Assembly (NCBI RefSeq): GCF_030813055.1
Contig: NZ_JAUSTW010000014.1
Coordinates: forward strand, 1-64,000
DNA from: Neobacillus ginsengisoli
GTDB lineage: Bacteria; Bacillota; Bacilli; Bacillales_B; DSM-18226
Direction: 5' to 3'
Length of the DNA: 64,000 nt
Numbering within the stretch: position 1 is the first letter of the stretch; each line of letters starts with the position of its first letter. The notes beneath the pieces were generated by a model. It was not told where the DNA came from. It saw nothing but the letters and a program-made list of their open reading frames with translations, and did no database searches. Positions 8,868 to 18,059 of the stretch are shown piece by piece. A program made the position numbers and the translations under genes.

Positions 8868-9404
8868 ATGACTACTGAAAAATTTAATTTGCCTGAATTT
8901 GAAAAGAAATATGTTGCGAGATTAAAAGATCGTACGTTAGATTGGAATGTTTTGAAATTCCAAGAAGAAATTGATCCATCCTACCGCAGAGCACAAATGA
9001 GATACATCGGCCGTGGTGCCACAGCTAACAATGATGCAAATGTTATCCAAGCTGAACACTTTACATTAAGCACTATGGTTTTACCTACAGGATGCCAAGG
9101 TCCACTTCACCTACATGACGATGTTGAAGAAGTGTTCTTTATTATTAAAGGAAGCATCACAGCACTCATTCAAGAAGTAGGCAGTGATGAAGTACATGAA
9201 ATCGTTTTAAATGAGAGAGATTGCATCAGTTCACCTCCTGGGGTATACCGCGGCCTTCGAAACGACGGTGATGAAGAGGCATTAATGCTTGTAATGCTGG
9301 GAGCTGTTAAGCCAAATCTTCCAACCTATCCAGAAGGAAGTGCATTAGAAGAACTTCGAATCAAACGTACAAAGGAAAGAGAAGCAATCATTAACGGAAA
9401 ATAA
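8868..9404 (+). CDS. Cupin-domain protein
   Basis: A 178-residue single-cupin protein. Motif 1 is GPLHLHDDVEEVFFIIKGSI (His-x-His and Glu, metal-ligand type). The second half carries the weaker motif 2 around SPPGVYRGLRN. ATG 8868 has GAGGAG eight bases before it; the GTG at 8859 lies too close to that site. Cupins are dioxygenases, isomerases or binding proteins, and I cannot tell which. It is the first gene after the operator and starts the run of catabolic genes to 18059. A role in ring cleavage or in handling an unstable intermediate is plausible. Confidence 0.8.
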   Translation: MTTEKFNLPEFEKKYVARLKDRTLDWNVLKFQEEIDPSYRRAQMRYIGRGATANNDANVIQAEHFTLSTMVLPTGCQGPLHLHDDVEEVFFIIKGSITALIQEVGSDEVHEIVLNERDCISSPPGVYRGLRNDGDEEALMLVMLGAVKPNLPTYPEGSALEELRIKRTKEREAIINGK

Positions 9405-9555
9405 GTTAAAAATTAGGCAGTTGTTTCTAGGGTAAAACAAACTCCCTGATTGTTGTAAATTCCTTGGTTGACAGGGATGGTCCTCTTAAATGCATACAGG
9501 ATCATCCTTGTCGGTTTTATAAGGATGTTTGGTACGAATAAATGGAGGTGGCATC

Positions 9556-10470
9556 ATGTTAGGAATCACACACTTAAGGCATATTGGATTAATTACTCCT
9601 GTTCTTATAGAGCAGGCTGATTTTTACGAAAAAATTTGGGGTCTTGATAAGGTGGCTGAAGATAAGAACACGGTTTACTTCCGCGGGGCCGGTCCTGAAA
9701 ATCATATATTAAGTTTACATGCAGGCGAAAAAAGTGGCCTTCACCATATCGCTTTTGGATTGGTTGATAAAAACGCGGTCGACAGAGCTGCTGAAATTCT
9801 TGCTTCAAAAGGTGTAAGACTTGTATCGGAACCGGGATATTTAGATGAAGAGGGAAAAGGGTATGGTCTTCGTTTCCTTGATCCGGAAAATCGCTGTATT
9901 GAGTTATCAGCATGGGTAGAAATTCATACATCCATTTGGAACAAGAAAAATGTTGACCCGGTCAAACTGAACCACGTCGTCATGAACACAAAAGACCTTG
10001 ACATGATTACAGCATTTTATACAGATGTACTAGGGTTCAAGGTTACGGACTGGAGCGAGCATCAAATGTCCTTCTTGCGCTGTAACAGAAAGCATCACTC
10101 GATTGCATTTAATCAAGATAACCATGCCTCTGTAAATCATATTGCTTATGAAGTCGATACTGTCGATGAAGTGATGAGAGGAATCGCTAATGTTAGAAAA
10201 GCGGGATATCAAGAGCTTTGGGGGCCTGGACGTCATGGTCCCGGGAACAATGTTTTTTGTTACTTCCAAGATCCAGGAAAATTTGTTATGGAATATACCT
10301 GCTATTTAGAAACGATTGAAGACGAATCGGAATGGAGAGCGCGTGTCTGGAAACGGGTACCACACCTAATGGATCAATGGGGAATTGCTGGACCGCCAAA
10401 ACCGGAGGCCCGCAAAGCGATGGCAGGCATTCCTGATCCGGGATGGGCAGCCGTAAATACTCTAGTTTAA
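9556..10470 (+). CDS. Extradiol (meta-cleavage) ring dioxygenase, VOC family
   Basis: A 304-residue two-domain vicinal-oxygen-chelate protein of the type I extradiol dioxygenases. The C-terminal catalytic domain keeps the 2-His-1-carboxylate iron site: His140 (KLNHVVMN), His195 (SVNHIAYEV) and Glu246 (KFVMEYT), with the family's His227 in GRHGPGNNVFCYF. It should cleave a catechol-type product next to its hydroxyls to a semialdehyde or ketone. ATG 9556 follows GGAGG; the longer frame from 9529 overlaps it. A hairpin (CATCCTT / AAGGATG, 9503-9527) lies in the 151-bp gap from the cupin gene and may tune expression. Confidence 0.88.
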   Translation: MLGITHLRHIGLITPVLIEQADFYEKIWGLDKVAEDKNTVYFRGAGPENHILSLHAGEKSGLHHIAFGLVDKNAVDRAAEILASKGVRLVSEPGYLDEEGKGYGLRFLDPENRCIELSAWVEIHTSIWNKKNVDPVKLNHVVMNTKDLDMITAFYTDVLGFKVTDWSEHQMSFLRCNRKHHSIAFNQDNHASVNHIAYEVDTVDEVMRGIANVRKAGYQELWGPGRHGPGNNVFCYFQDPGKFVMEYTCYLETIEDESEWRARVWKRVPHLMDQWGIAGPPKPEARKAMAGIPDPGWAAVNTLV

Positions 10471-10492
10471 AGGATTTAGTAAAAGGGGTGTC

Positions 10493-11287
10493 ATGATGGA
10501 TTTAGGACTAAAAGATAAAGTGGCAGTGATTATGGGCGGCACATCTGGAGTCGGTTTGAAAACAGCCGAGATGTTTTTGCAAGAAGGTGCCAAAGTAGCT
10601 GTTTGCGGAAGAAATGCTGAGCGAAAAGAAAAAGCATATGATCATCTTCTGAAATTTGGTGCAGCAGAATTCATTTATGCCGCTACCTGTGACGTAACAA
10701 ATAAAGAGGATGTTAATCATTTTATTGAAGAGACTGCTACGTTTTTTGGAGGAATCGATATACTCGTAAATGCTGCCGGCCAAAGTGTTATGGGATACTT
10801 TTTTGATGTGACCGATGAACAATGGGAACAGCAAATTCAATTAAAATATTTTGCTATTATCTATGCGGTGAAAGCAGTTCATCCATATTTGGTGAAACGT
10901 GGCGGCGGCAGAATCATTAATATCAATGCCACCTTGGCAAAAGAACCGGAAAGGCATATGGTTGCTACAGCAGCAACAAGAGCGGGTTTATTGAATTTAA
11001 GTAAAACCTTATCACAGGAGCTTGCTGCAGATAATATCTTAGTAAACTCTGTGAGCCTTGGTCTGATTCGTACCGACCAATGGGAACGGAGAAGATTGAA
11101 AAATGCTCCTGATATGAAGGTAGAAGACTATTATGCCGACTTGGCGAAAAAGAGAAATATTCCGTTAGGAAGAGTAGGGGAAGCAGAAGAAGTAGCGAGT
11201 GTTATTTTATTCTTAGCTTCAAGTAAAGCTAGTTATGTATCGGGTTCAACAATTGAAACAGCTGGAGCGCTGGGGAAAGCGCTTTAA
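10493..11287 (+). CDS. SDR-family protein lacking the Ser-Tyr-Lys triad
   Basis: A 264-residue short-chain dehydrogenase/reductase fold. The cofactor motif is GGTSGVGLKTAE, followed by CDVTN, NAAG and a C-terminal GSTIETAG. The usual YxxxK is absent: in HMVATAATRAGLLNLSKTL the expected Tyr is Thr and the expected Lys is Arg, and the catalytic Ser position reads NAT. Other catabolic SDRs with HMVAxxAxRAGLLNL are known to me as a subgroup, so this is probably not random decay. It may bind NAD(H) and act by another mechanism, or not be an oxidoreductase. It starts 22 bp after the dioxygenase stop, behind AAAAGGGGTG. Confidence 0.82.
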   Translation: MMDLGLKDKVAVIMGGTSGVGLKTAEMFLQEGAKVAVCGRNAERKEKAYDHLLKFGAAEFIYAATCDVTNKEDVNHFIEETATFFGGIDILVNAAGQSVMGYFFDVTDEQWEQQIQLKYFAIIYAVKAVHPYLVKRGGGRIININATLAKEPERHMVATAATRAGLLNLSKTLSQELAADNILVNSVSLGLIRTDQWERRRLKNAPDMKVEDYYADLAKKRNIPLGRVGEAEEVASVILFLASSKASYVSGSTIETAGALGKAL

Positions 11288-11308
11288 TAATAGAAAAAGG
11301 CGGAATAA

Positions 11309-13000
11309 ATGATGAGTGAGCAAAAGCAAATGGAATTTACCACAGCTGATGCGGTGGTAAAAGAACTTGTTCGTGCGGGCGTGGAAATCGCATTTGGTAT
11401 TGTCAGTATCCACAATATGCCCATCTATGATGCCATTCTTCGCGAAGGAAGTATTCATTTAGTATGTTCCCGCGGAGAAAGCGGTGCAGCAAATATGGGA
11501 GATGGATATGCACGTGCTACCGGTAAGTTGGGTGTTGTCATTACAAGTACTGGAACAGGAGCCGGAAATGCTGCAGGTTCTTTAATTGAAGCATGGGCAG
11601 CAGGCGTCCCAGTTCTCCATCTTACTGGCGAAGTTGCATCTCCTTATTTAGGAACTGGAAGAGGCTATATCCATGAGTGTAAAGATCAGTTGTCAATAAT
11701 GGAGGGAGCTTCTAAAAAGGCCATCCGTCTAAGAAGGCCTGAGCAGGCAGCAGCAGTTGTCAGACAAGCAATCCAGGAAGCATTTGCTTATCCATCCGGG
11801 CCGGTAACCCTTGAAATTCCAATCGATTTTCAATCTGCCATTATCCCAAATCATTCAATTGAAGAAATAAAAACTATCGCATCTGTTAATCAAACGATTC
11901 CATCCGTTCCAGAAGAGGTAGTATTGAAAATAAAGAATGCCAGCCGGCCGGTTATTTGGGCGGGTGGAGGCGTGATTACCTCCAGAGCATCAAAGGAACT
12001 TCAAAAACTAGCAGAAACTATTGGTGCAGCTGTGGTTACAAGCCAATCCGGAAAAGGAAGTATTCCGGAAGATCATCCACAGTGTATCGGACATTTTGCA
12101 GCAAATGAGTTAACGAAAATTTTAATTAAAAATGCTGATTTACTCATTAGTGTCGGAGTCAGATTTAGAGGAAATGAAACCTCGAACTGGAAGGTTACCG
12201 TTCCAGAGGAGCATATTTCCATTGATGCGGATTGGCTTGCTGTCAATCGAAACTATGAAGCTACTAATAGTTTAGTAGGGGATGCCAAACAAATCCTCCA
12301 AGCGATAAACCATGGGGTATCTAAACTATCCATTATTCCCAACCCTGCATATTTAGATGAAGTGCAGTCAGTTCGGGAGGAATTACGTGCCCAGTTAAGA
12401 GCAACGCTTGGACCATACGAACAAATCCTTGACGGGATGCGTAAAGTGTTACCCCGAAATACGATTTTAGTTCGAGATGTAACTGTTCAAGCGAATGTAT
12501 GGGGAAGCCGCTTATTTGAAATTTATGAACCAAGAACATCAATCCATGCCTCCGGCGGCGGAATTGGTCAAGGACTGCCAACTGCGATTGGTGCGCAAAT
12601 GGCAGATAAAAATCGCCCGGTTGTTCTGATGGCAGGAGATGGCGGTTTTATGGTCAATGTTGGAGAAATGGCTACAGCTGCTCAAGAAAAACTTCCAATG
12701 ATTATTGTCTTATTTGATGATGCGGGTTATGGAGTGCTAAGAAATATCCAAAGTGCGGCATATGGCCGTCAAGTTGCGGTCGATCTGTTAAGTCCTGACT
12801 TTGTGTTATTAGCCCAATCCATGGGATTTGATGCATCCAGAATCGGCTCGCCGGCAGAATTTGTAACGGAGCTTGAAAAAGCGGTAACCACAAAAAATCC
12901 AACGATGATTGTTGTCGATATGGAAGCAGTCGGCCCAATGGCTAAACCTTTTGGAGGTCCTCCAGGTGCTGCAGAAGCTTTCAAACCGAAAAAGTTGTAA
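11309..13000 (+). CDS. Thiamine-diphosphate-dependent enzyme
   Basis: A 563-residue member of the acetolactate synthase / benzoylformate decarboxylase superfamily. The N-terminal Pyr domain holds the cofactor-activating Glu57 in SRGESGAANMGDGYARATGK; then comes a central domain, and a C-terminal PP domain with the GDG motif near residue 442 (AGDGGFMVNVGEMATAAQE). The motif ends FDDAGYG, where most relatives have NN. The usual reaction is decarboxylation of a 2-oxo acid or C-C bond carboligation/cleavage. Followed immediately by aldehyde dehydrogenase, it probably makes an aldehyde that the next enzyme oxidises. Confidence 0.87.
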   Translation: MMSEQKQMEFTTADAVVKELVRAGVEIAFGIVSIHNMPIYDAILREGSIHLVCSRGESGAANMGDGYARATGKLGVVITSTGTGAGNAAGSLIEAWAAGVPVLHLTGEVASPYLGTGRGYIHECKDQLSIMEGASKKAIRLRRPEQAAAVVRQAIQEAFAYPSGPVTLEIPIDFQSAIIPNHSIEEIKTIASVNQTIPSVPEEVVLKIKNASRPVIWAGGGVITSRASKELQKLAETIGAAVVTSQSGKGSIPEDHPQCIGHFAANELTKILIKNADLLISVGVRFRGNETSNWKVTVPEEHISIDADWLAVNRNYEATNSLVGDAKQILQAINHGVSKLSIIPNPAYLDEVQSVREELRAQLRATLGPYEQILDGMRKVLPRNTILVRDVTVQANVWGSRLFEIYEPRTSIHASGGGIGQGLPTAIGAQMADKNRPVVLMAGDGGFMVNVGEMATAAQEKLPMIIVLFDDAGYGVLRNIQSAAYGRQVAVDLLSPDFVLLAQSMGFDASRIGSPAEFVTELEKAVTTKNPTMIVVDMEAVGPMAKPFGGPPGAAEAFKPKKL

Positions 13001-13012
13001 GGAGGAATGGAA

Positions 13013-14458
13013 ATGATTTCAACACATCCATATGTATCCAGCAAATATCTCATTGGCGGTAAGTGGATTCAAGCTGAAAAGACAGCAAATGTCATCAATC
13101 CGGCTAATCATACTGATGTGGTCGGTGAAGTGGCGATTTGTACAAAAAATGAAGTCGAATTAGCGGTTGAAACCGCTGCTAAGGCATATGAAAGCTGGTC
13201 TCAAAGTGAAATAGAAGATCGGGCACACCGCATGAAAATGGCGGCAGAAGAGATTAAATCAATCGTTGAAGAAAATGTGAGCTTGCTTGTTCGAGAGAAT
13301 GGAAAAGTCTTAGTGGAGGCAAAAAAAGATTTGCTCCGCTGTTCTGATATTATGATCCAAGGAGCAAAAGAGCTATTAGAATGGTGGAAACCGGAAAACC
13401 TCCCCGGCAATCAAAAAGTACAAATACGTAAGCGACCACGCGGAGTTGCAGCCATCATTTCACCTTGGAATTCACCGATGATACTAACGTTCAAACGGGT
13501 AATTCCAGCAATTTTAACAGGAAATACAGTGGTTGTAAAGCCTGCAACCAGCTGTCCATTGACGATTATGACATTCTTAAAAGTCCTAGCATCTCATTTT
13601 CCGGATGGTGTTATTAATGTGTTAACGGGTTCAGGCAGTGTGATTGGAGATGCACTTTGCACCGACCCGCGGGTTAAGACGATTGCCTTTGTTGGAAGTA
13701 CTAAGACGGGTAAAGAAATCATCCGTTCTGCTTCCGGAACGGTCAAGAAACTTTATTTAGAACTCGGCGGAAATGATGCTGCGATTATTCTCCCTGACGC
13801 CAATTTGGATGAAGCAGCGATCAAGAAACTTCGTTTCGGCGTCCTGCGCGCTGCAGGACAAGTTTGCTCAGCGATTAAAAGAATCTATGTGCATGAATCA
13901 AGATATGGTGAAGTAGTCGAAAAATTAAAGAAAGAATTTAGCCGAATCCGGGTGGGAAACGGAATTCAACCGGATGTTGAAATGGGTCCGTTAAACAATA
14001 AATCACAATTTGATTATGTTAATGGTCTGATCAAACGAGCAGAGGAATCCGGTGCAAATGTCATCACGGGTGGAATTCAATTAGACCCGGAATCATGGGA
14101 ACAAGGATATTATATTTTACCTACTATCATTACCGGTGTAGATCAGCAAAGTGAAATTGTCCGTGCAGAACAATTTGGTCCTGTTATTCCAATCCTGTCT
14201 TTCTCTGATGTGGATGAAGCCGTTCGGCTTGCAAATGATAGTGAGTTTGGTTTAAGAGCATCTGTTTGGACTGAGGATGAAGGGATGGCAATTAAATTGG
14301 CAGACCGATTAGAAGCTGGAGCGGTGTTTCATAATAATCATACGATCTTTCAAGATCTTCATTTAGATTTCCCAGGATTAAAAGAAAGCGGCTTATCCCG
14401 TGAAGTAAGACATTGCGGCTTGGAATATTTTGCAGACTCTTACGGATTAGCAAACTAA
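13013..14458 (+). CDS. NAD(P)-dependent aldehyde dehydrogenase
   Basis: A 481-residue aldehyde dehydrogenase. The N-terminal substrate region is followed by SPWNSPMI, the cofactor loop FVGSTKTGKEI, general-base Glu250 in LELGGND and nucleophile Cys285 in AAGQVCSAIKR. I chose ATG 13013 because GGAGG (13001-13005) lies seven bases upstream; ATG 13007 is only one base from that site. It starts 13 bp after the TPP enzyme stop, so the two are co-transcribed. It should oxidise an aldehyde intermediate to the acid. Confidence 0.9.
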   Translation: MISTHPYVSSKYLIGGKWIQAEKTANVINPANHTDVVGEVAICTKNEVELAVETAAKAYESWSQSEIEDRAHRMKMAAEEIKSIVEENVSLLVRENGKVLVEAKKDLLRCSDIMIQGAKELLEWWKPENLPGNQKVQIRKRPRGVAAIISPWNSPMILTFKRVIPAILTGNTVVVKPATSCPLTIMTFLKVLASHFPDGVINVLTGSGSVIGDALCTDPRVKTIAFVGSTKTGKEIIRSASGTVKKLYLELGGNDAAIILPDANLDEAAIKKLRFGVLRAAGQVCSAIKRIYVHESRYGEVVEKLKKEFSRIRVGNGIQPDVEMGPLNNKSQFDYVNGLIKRAEESGANVITGGIQLDPESWEQGYYILPTIITGVDQQSEIVRAEQFGPVIPILSFSDVDEAVRLANDSEFGLRASVWTEDEGMAIKLADRLEAGAVFHNNHTIFQDLHLDFPGLKESGLSREVRHCGLEYFADSYGLAN

Positions 14459-14473
14459 GAGGGGGAAGTTTAA

Positions 14474-15256
14474 ATGAGAATTGGGTTAATTGGAGGAGGA
14501 AATATTGGAAAATTCCTCCTTCAGAGCATCAATATGGATGGTCTTCTGCCAAACTCGAAAATTGTTGGACTTTATACAAGAAATGAATTATCGGCGAAAC
14601 AACTGGCTGAACAGTTTAAAGCAGAGTGCTATTTAACAATCCAATCATTAATTCAATCAAATGTGGATGTGATTATTGAAGCGGCAACCGTCCAAGTGGC
14701 GAAAGAAATTGCCGCTCATGTTTTAAAAAGTGGAAAAGACTTAGTATTAAGCAGTGTCGGAGCACTTGCTGATTTGAATTTTTATCAAAGTCTTGAAGAA
14801 ATTTGCATTGAAAAAGGGACAAAAATTTATTTACCATCCGGTGCAATTGGCGGTTTGGATATTATTAAAGCAGCAAAATCCATCGGAGAACTTGAATCTG
14901 TTTCGATCATAACGAGGAAACCTCCCCGAGCATTGCCCGGAGCACCAACAAATCTTGAACATGTAATGTTCGAAGGTTCAGCAGCGGATGCAATCGAGTT
15001 GTTCCCCAAAAATATTAATGTATCGATTATCTTGTCCTTGGCTGGTCTTGGACCGGAAAATACAAATGTTAAAATTATATCTGATCCTGGCATTGAAAAA
15101 AATAGCCATATAATAGAAGCAACAGGCTCATTCGGGAAATTATCATTGCATGTAGAAAATAATCCCATGCCTAATAATCCAAAAACGAGCTACTTAGCTG
15201 CATTAAGTGTCCTTTCATCGCTGAAGAATAAAGATGCATCCATTCTAGTTGGATAA
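14474..15256 (+). CDS. L-aspartate dehydrogenase-like oxidoreductase
   Basis: A 260-residue protein of the aspartate dehydrogenase (NadX, former DUF108) family. The N-terminal Rossmann motif is GLIGGGNIGKF; YLPSGAIGGLDI and RKPPRALPGAP follow; the probable catalytic His212 is in EKNSHIIEATG; and the C-terminus is NNPMPNNPKTSYLAALSVL. The family deaminates L-aspartate to iminoaspartate or aminates oxaloacetate. Placement inside a catabolic operon, with no nadA or nadC nearby, suggests another role such as acting on an amino- or imino-acid intermediate. It starts 15 bp after the aldehyde dehydrogenase, behind GAGGGGGAAG. Confidence 0.85.
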   Translation: MRIGLIGGGNIGKFLLQSINMDGLLPNSKIVGLYTRNELSAKQLAEQFKAECYLTIQSLIQSNVDVIIEAATVQVAKEIAAHVLKSGKDLVLSSVGALADLNFYQSLEEICIEKGTKIYLPSGAIGGLDIIKAAKSIGELESVSIITRKPPRALPGAPTNLEHVMFEGSAADAIELFPKNINVSIILSLAGLGPENTNVKIISDPGIEKNSHIIEATGSFGKLSLHVENNPMPNNPKTSYLAALSVLSSLKNKDASILVG

Positions 15257-15354
15257 ATGCTAAACTAATTTGGTGGATGTTCTTTTCATATAAAATATCT
15301 GACCGGATAACCCAATTTATGAACTAAAATCTACTACTTAGGGGGAATAAGCAG

Positions 15355-16659
15355 ATGTTAAAAACTAACATAAATTTAGAAGAAATGTCGCAAAAAGAAA
15401 CAATTGAATACTTAAAAGAATCTGTGCAACCGGAAATTGGCGCTATTCCTGCTTATCTTTTAGGGGATCCCAGTGTATATGAAATTGAACACAAAAAAGT
15501 GTTTTTAAAAACATGGCTGTTTGTAGGACATGAATCAGAAATTCCTAACAAGAACGATTTTATTACACGAGATGTTGCCGGGTATTCCGTTATTATTTCA
15601 AGAGGTGCGGATGGGGAAATCCGTGGTCTCTATAATATGTGCACACACCGCGGCATGAAGCTTTGCCGGGCGGATGCAGGAAATAAATCTTCCTTTACTT
15701 GTCCATATCATGGTTTTAATTTTAAAAACACTGGAGATTGCATCGGTGTACCGCTTCAGAAGGATATTTATGGAGACGAACTGGATAAATCTCGCTTAGG
15801 GCTTTATAAAATCAGAGTTGAATCCTACAAAGGCCTTCTTTTTGGAACATGGAATAATGAAGCCGAAGCTTTAGAAGACTTTTTAGGGGAATTTAAATGG
15901 TATATCGATATTTTAGCAGGCCGCGCTGAAATGGAAGTTTTAGGTCCGCCGCAAAGATTCATTATCCACTCAAACTGGAAAATTGGTGCTGATAACTTTG
16001 TAGGTGATTCCTATCACACGATGGTCACTCATGGTTCCATTGCCAAATTAGGTATGGTACCAAGCGCAACTTATTCTAAAAAGGGATATCAAATCTACAC
16101 CGAGAATGGACATGGCTTAAATCTAGGTACCCCGAATCCAGATTTTGCTTTTCCTGAGGAATTGAGAGAAGAATATAAGTCAAATTTAACCGATAAACAA
16201 TACGATATTTTATGTAATTTAAAAAATATGATTGGAAACATTTTCCCAAATCTTTCATTTTTAATTTCTCATACAAAGATAAAAGGTCAGTTAATATCAA
16301 ATACCTCCGTTAGGCTTTGGAGACCTGTTGATGTGGATAAAATGGAGGTTATTACCTGGTTCTTGGTAGAGAAAAATGCTTCTGAAGACTGGAAAAGACG
16401 ATCTCGTGAATCCTTTGTTTTAACCTTCAGCCCTTCAGGAATCTTTGAACAGGACGATACAGAAGTATTCACGGATATTACCGCTGCTGCTTCTGGTGCC
16501 ATGCCATTGATGAAACAATTAACCTTTAACTATACAATGGGCTTGCATAGAAAGCCAGATAAGGATTTTACTGGTCCGGGTGTTGTCTTTGATGATAAAT
16601 TTACTGAGGCTAGTCAAAGGAACTTCTATCGTTATTGGTTGGATTTGATGACGAAGTAA
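15355..16659 (+). CDS. Aromatic-ring-hydroxylating dioxygenase, alpha subunit
   Basis: A 434-residue Rieske non-heme iron oxygenase alpha subunit. The Rieske ligands are exact: Cys96-x-His98, 17 residues, Cys116-xx-His119. The mononuclear iron site is DNFVGDSYHTMVTH: bridging Asp213, ligands His221 and His226, and the third ligand Asp367 or Asp368 in FEQDDTEV. It forms a cis-dihydrodiol using O2 and electrons from a ferredoxin. No ferredoxin or reductase gene is in the window, so electrons must come from elsewhere. Size and a beta partner point to the phenylpropionate/benzoate/PAH dioxygenase groups. The substrate is unknown. Confidence 0.92.
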   Translation: MLKTNINLEEMSQKETIEYLKESVQPEIGAIPAYLLGDPSVYEIEHKKVFLKTWLFVGHESEIPNKNDFITRDVAGYSVIISRGADGEIRGLYNMCTHRGMKLCRADAGNKSSFTCPYHGFNFKNTGDCIGVPLQKDIYGDELDKSRLGLYKIRVESYKGLLFGTWNNEAEALEDFLGEFKWYIDILAGRAEMEVLGPPQRFIIHSNWKIGADNFVGDSYHTMVTHGSIAKLGMVPSATYSKKGYQIYTENGHGLNLGTPNPDFAFPEELREEYKSNLTDKQYDILCNLKNMIGNIFPNLSFLISHTKIKGQLISNTSVRLWRPVDVDKMEVITWFLVEKNASEDWKRRSRESFVLTFSPSGIFEQDDTEVFTDITAAASGAMPLMKQLTFNYTMGLHRKPDKDFTGPGVVFDDKFTEASQRNFYRYWLDLMTK

Positions 16660-16730
16660 TCCGCTATGGGAAGGTTGAAATAGGTGGCATGCCTTTAATG
16701 AAAGAGCTTTCAATGATTGGGGGAATTAGA

Positions 16731-17240
16731 ATGAGTATCGAAAAAATGCTGGCAACCTATGAATTTGAACAATGGTTATATAGAGAGGCAAAGTATCTTG
16801 ATGATATCGATTTTGATGGATGGTTTCATTTGCTGCACTCGAATATTTGCTATCAAATGCCGGTGAGGGTCAATAAAGAAGGAGTAGAACGTCCTGATTT
16901 TTCCTTAGATATGTTTGCTTTTAATGATGACTATGAATTATTGAAAATTCGTGTGGATCGTTTGAAGACTGATTATGCTTGGGCTGAAATCCCGCCATCC
17001 CGTACAAGGAGATCGGTAAATAATGTACAGCTCCTAGAGTATATTCCAAATGAAAAAGCGGCAGTAAACAGTTATTTAACGATATACCGCAGCCGCAGCA
17101 CAGATATTCACCATGATATTATTTCAGGAGAACGCCGGGACGAATTTACCTATGTTGATGGGGAATGGAAGCTTTCCAAGCGAGTATTTATTGTCGATCA
17201 AACAACGATTAATACAAGAAATCTGGCTATTTTTGTATAA
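16731..17240 (+). CDS. Aromatic-ring-hydroxylating dioxygenase, beta subunit
   Basis: A 169-residue small subunit of the SnoaL-like/NTF2 fold (YEFEQWLYREAKYLDDIDFD, SRTRRSVNNVQLLE, FTYVDGEWKLSKRVF). It has no cofactor and gives the alpha3-beta3 assembly its structure. I chose ATG 16731, behind GGGGGAATTAGA; a longer in-frame start at 16689 is possible. A 71-bp gap separates it from the alpha gene. Confidence 0.88.
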   Translation: MSIEKMLATYEFEQWLYREAKYLDDIDFDGWFHLLHSNICYQMPVRVNKEGVERPDFSLDMFAFNDDYELLKIRVDRLKTDYAWAEIPPSRTRRSVNNVQLLEYIPNEKAAVNSYLTIYRSRSTDIHHDIISGERRDEFTYVDGEWKLSKRVFIVDQTTINTRNLAIFV

Positions 17241-17270
17241 CAGTTAATTAATAAAGCGAGGTTGGATACA

Positions 17271-18059
17271 ATGGAAGCGGTCTTAAAAGATAAAGTAGTG
17301 ATCATTACAGGTGGATCTTCAGGAATAGGAGAAGCTGTCACACGCCGTTTTATACAAGAAGGAGCAAAAGTGGGCATTATCGGCCGTTCTAAAGAAAAGT
17401 TAGCGAAAATGAAAGAAGAATTTGGTGAAAATATTCTCATTTATCAGGGAGATGTAAGCAAATACGAGGACAATGAGCAAGTGGTTCAAGCTACAGTAAA
17501 GCAATTTGGAAAGTTGGATGTTTTTATTGCTAATGCTGGCGTCTTCGATGGATTTGCCAAATTTGCTGATGTGACTTCTGATGCGCTTTCAGAGGCATAT
17601 GATTACCTACTCAATATTAACCTAAAAGGCTCATTTTTCGGTGTGAAAGCAGCACTTGAAGAACTGCAAAAAACAAATGGCAATATTATTTTTTCAGTGT
17701 CAGGTGCAAGTTTCTATCCTGATGGCGGTGGAGTTTGGTACACAGCAAGCAAGCACGCTCAAGTCGGACTGATGCGCCAGCTTGCGTTCGAACTCGCGCC
17801 AAATATTCGGGTAAATGCTGTAGCGCCAGGAGGCACACTGACAGAACTCACGGTTATTCCACCACTGCATCCATTTGTGAAAATCGTGGATAATGAGACG
17901 AAGGCAAGCAACATTAAAAGGCGAAACCCGCTTCAACTCGCCCAGATGCCAGAAGATCACGTTGCGGCGTACGTCCTGTTAGCATCTGATGAATCACGCG
18001 CGATCACCGGAGAAATCATTTCCAGTGATGGAGGATTGTCAGTGCGGGGACTTGGCTAA
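17271..18059 (+). CDS. cis-dihydrodiol dehydrogenase (SDR, BphB/HcaB-like)
   Basis: A 262-residue short-chain dehydrogenase: GGSSGIGEAVTRRF binds NAD(H), IANAG follows, and the catalytic Ser-Tyr-Lys is intact in SVSGASFYPDGGGVW and YTASKHAQVGLM. FYPDGGGVWYTASKHA is typical of BphB/HcaB-type cis-dihydrodiol dehydrogenases, which turn the dioxygenase product into a catechol. ATG 17271 follows GCGAGG; the frame from TTG 17262 is less likely. It lies 30 bp after the beta subunit and closes the operon. Its intact triad contrasts with the SDR at 10493. Confidence 0.88.
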   Translation: MEAVLKDKVVIITGGSSGIGEAVTRRFIQEGAKVGIIGRSKEKLAKMKEEFGENILIYQGDVSKYEDNEQVVQATVKQFGKLDVFIANAGVFDGFAKFADVTSDALSEAYDYLLNINLKGSFFGVKAALEELQKTNGNIIFSVSGASFYPDGGGVWYTASKHAQVGLMRQLAFELAPNIRVNAVAPGGTLTELTVIPPLHPFVKIVDNETKASNIKRRNPLQLAQMPEDHVAAYVLLASDESRAITGEIISSDGGLSVRGLG

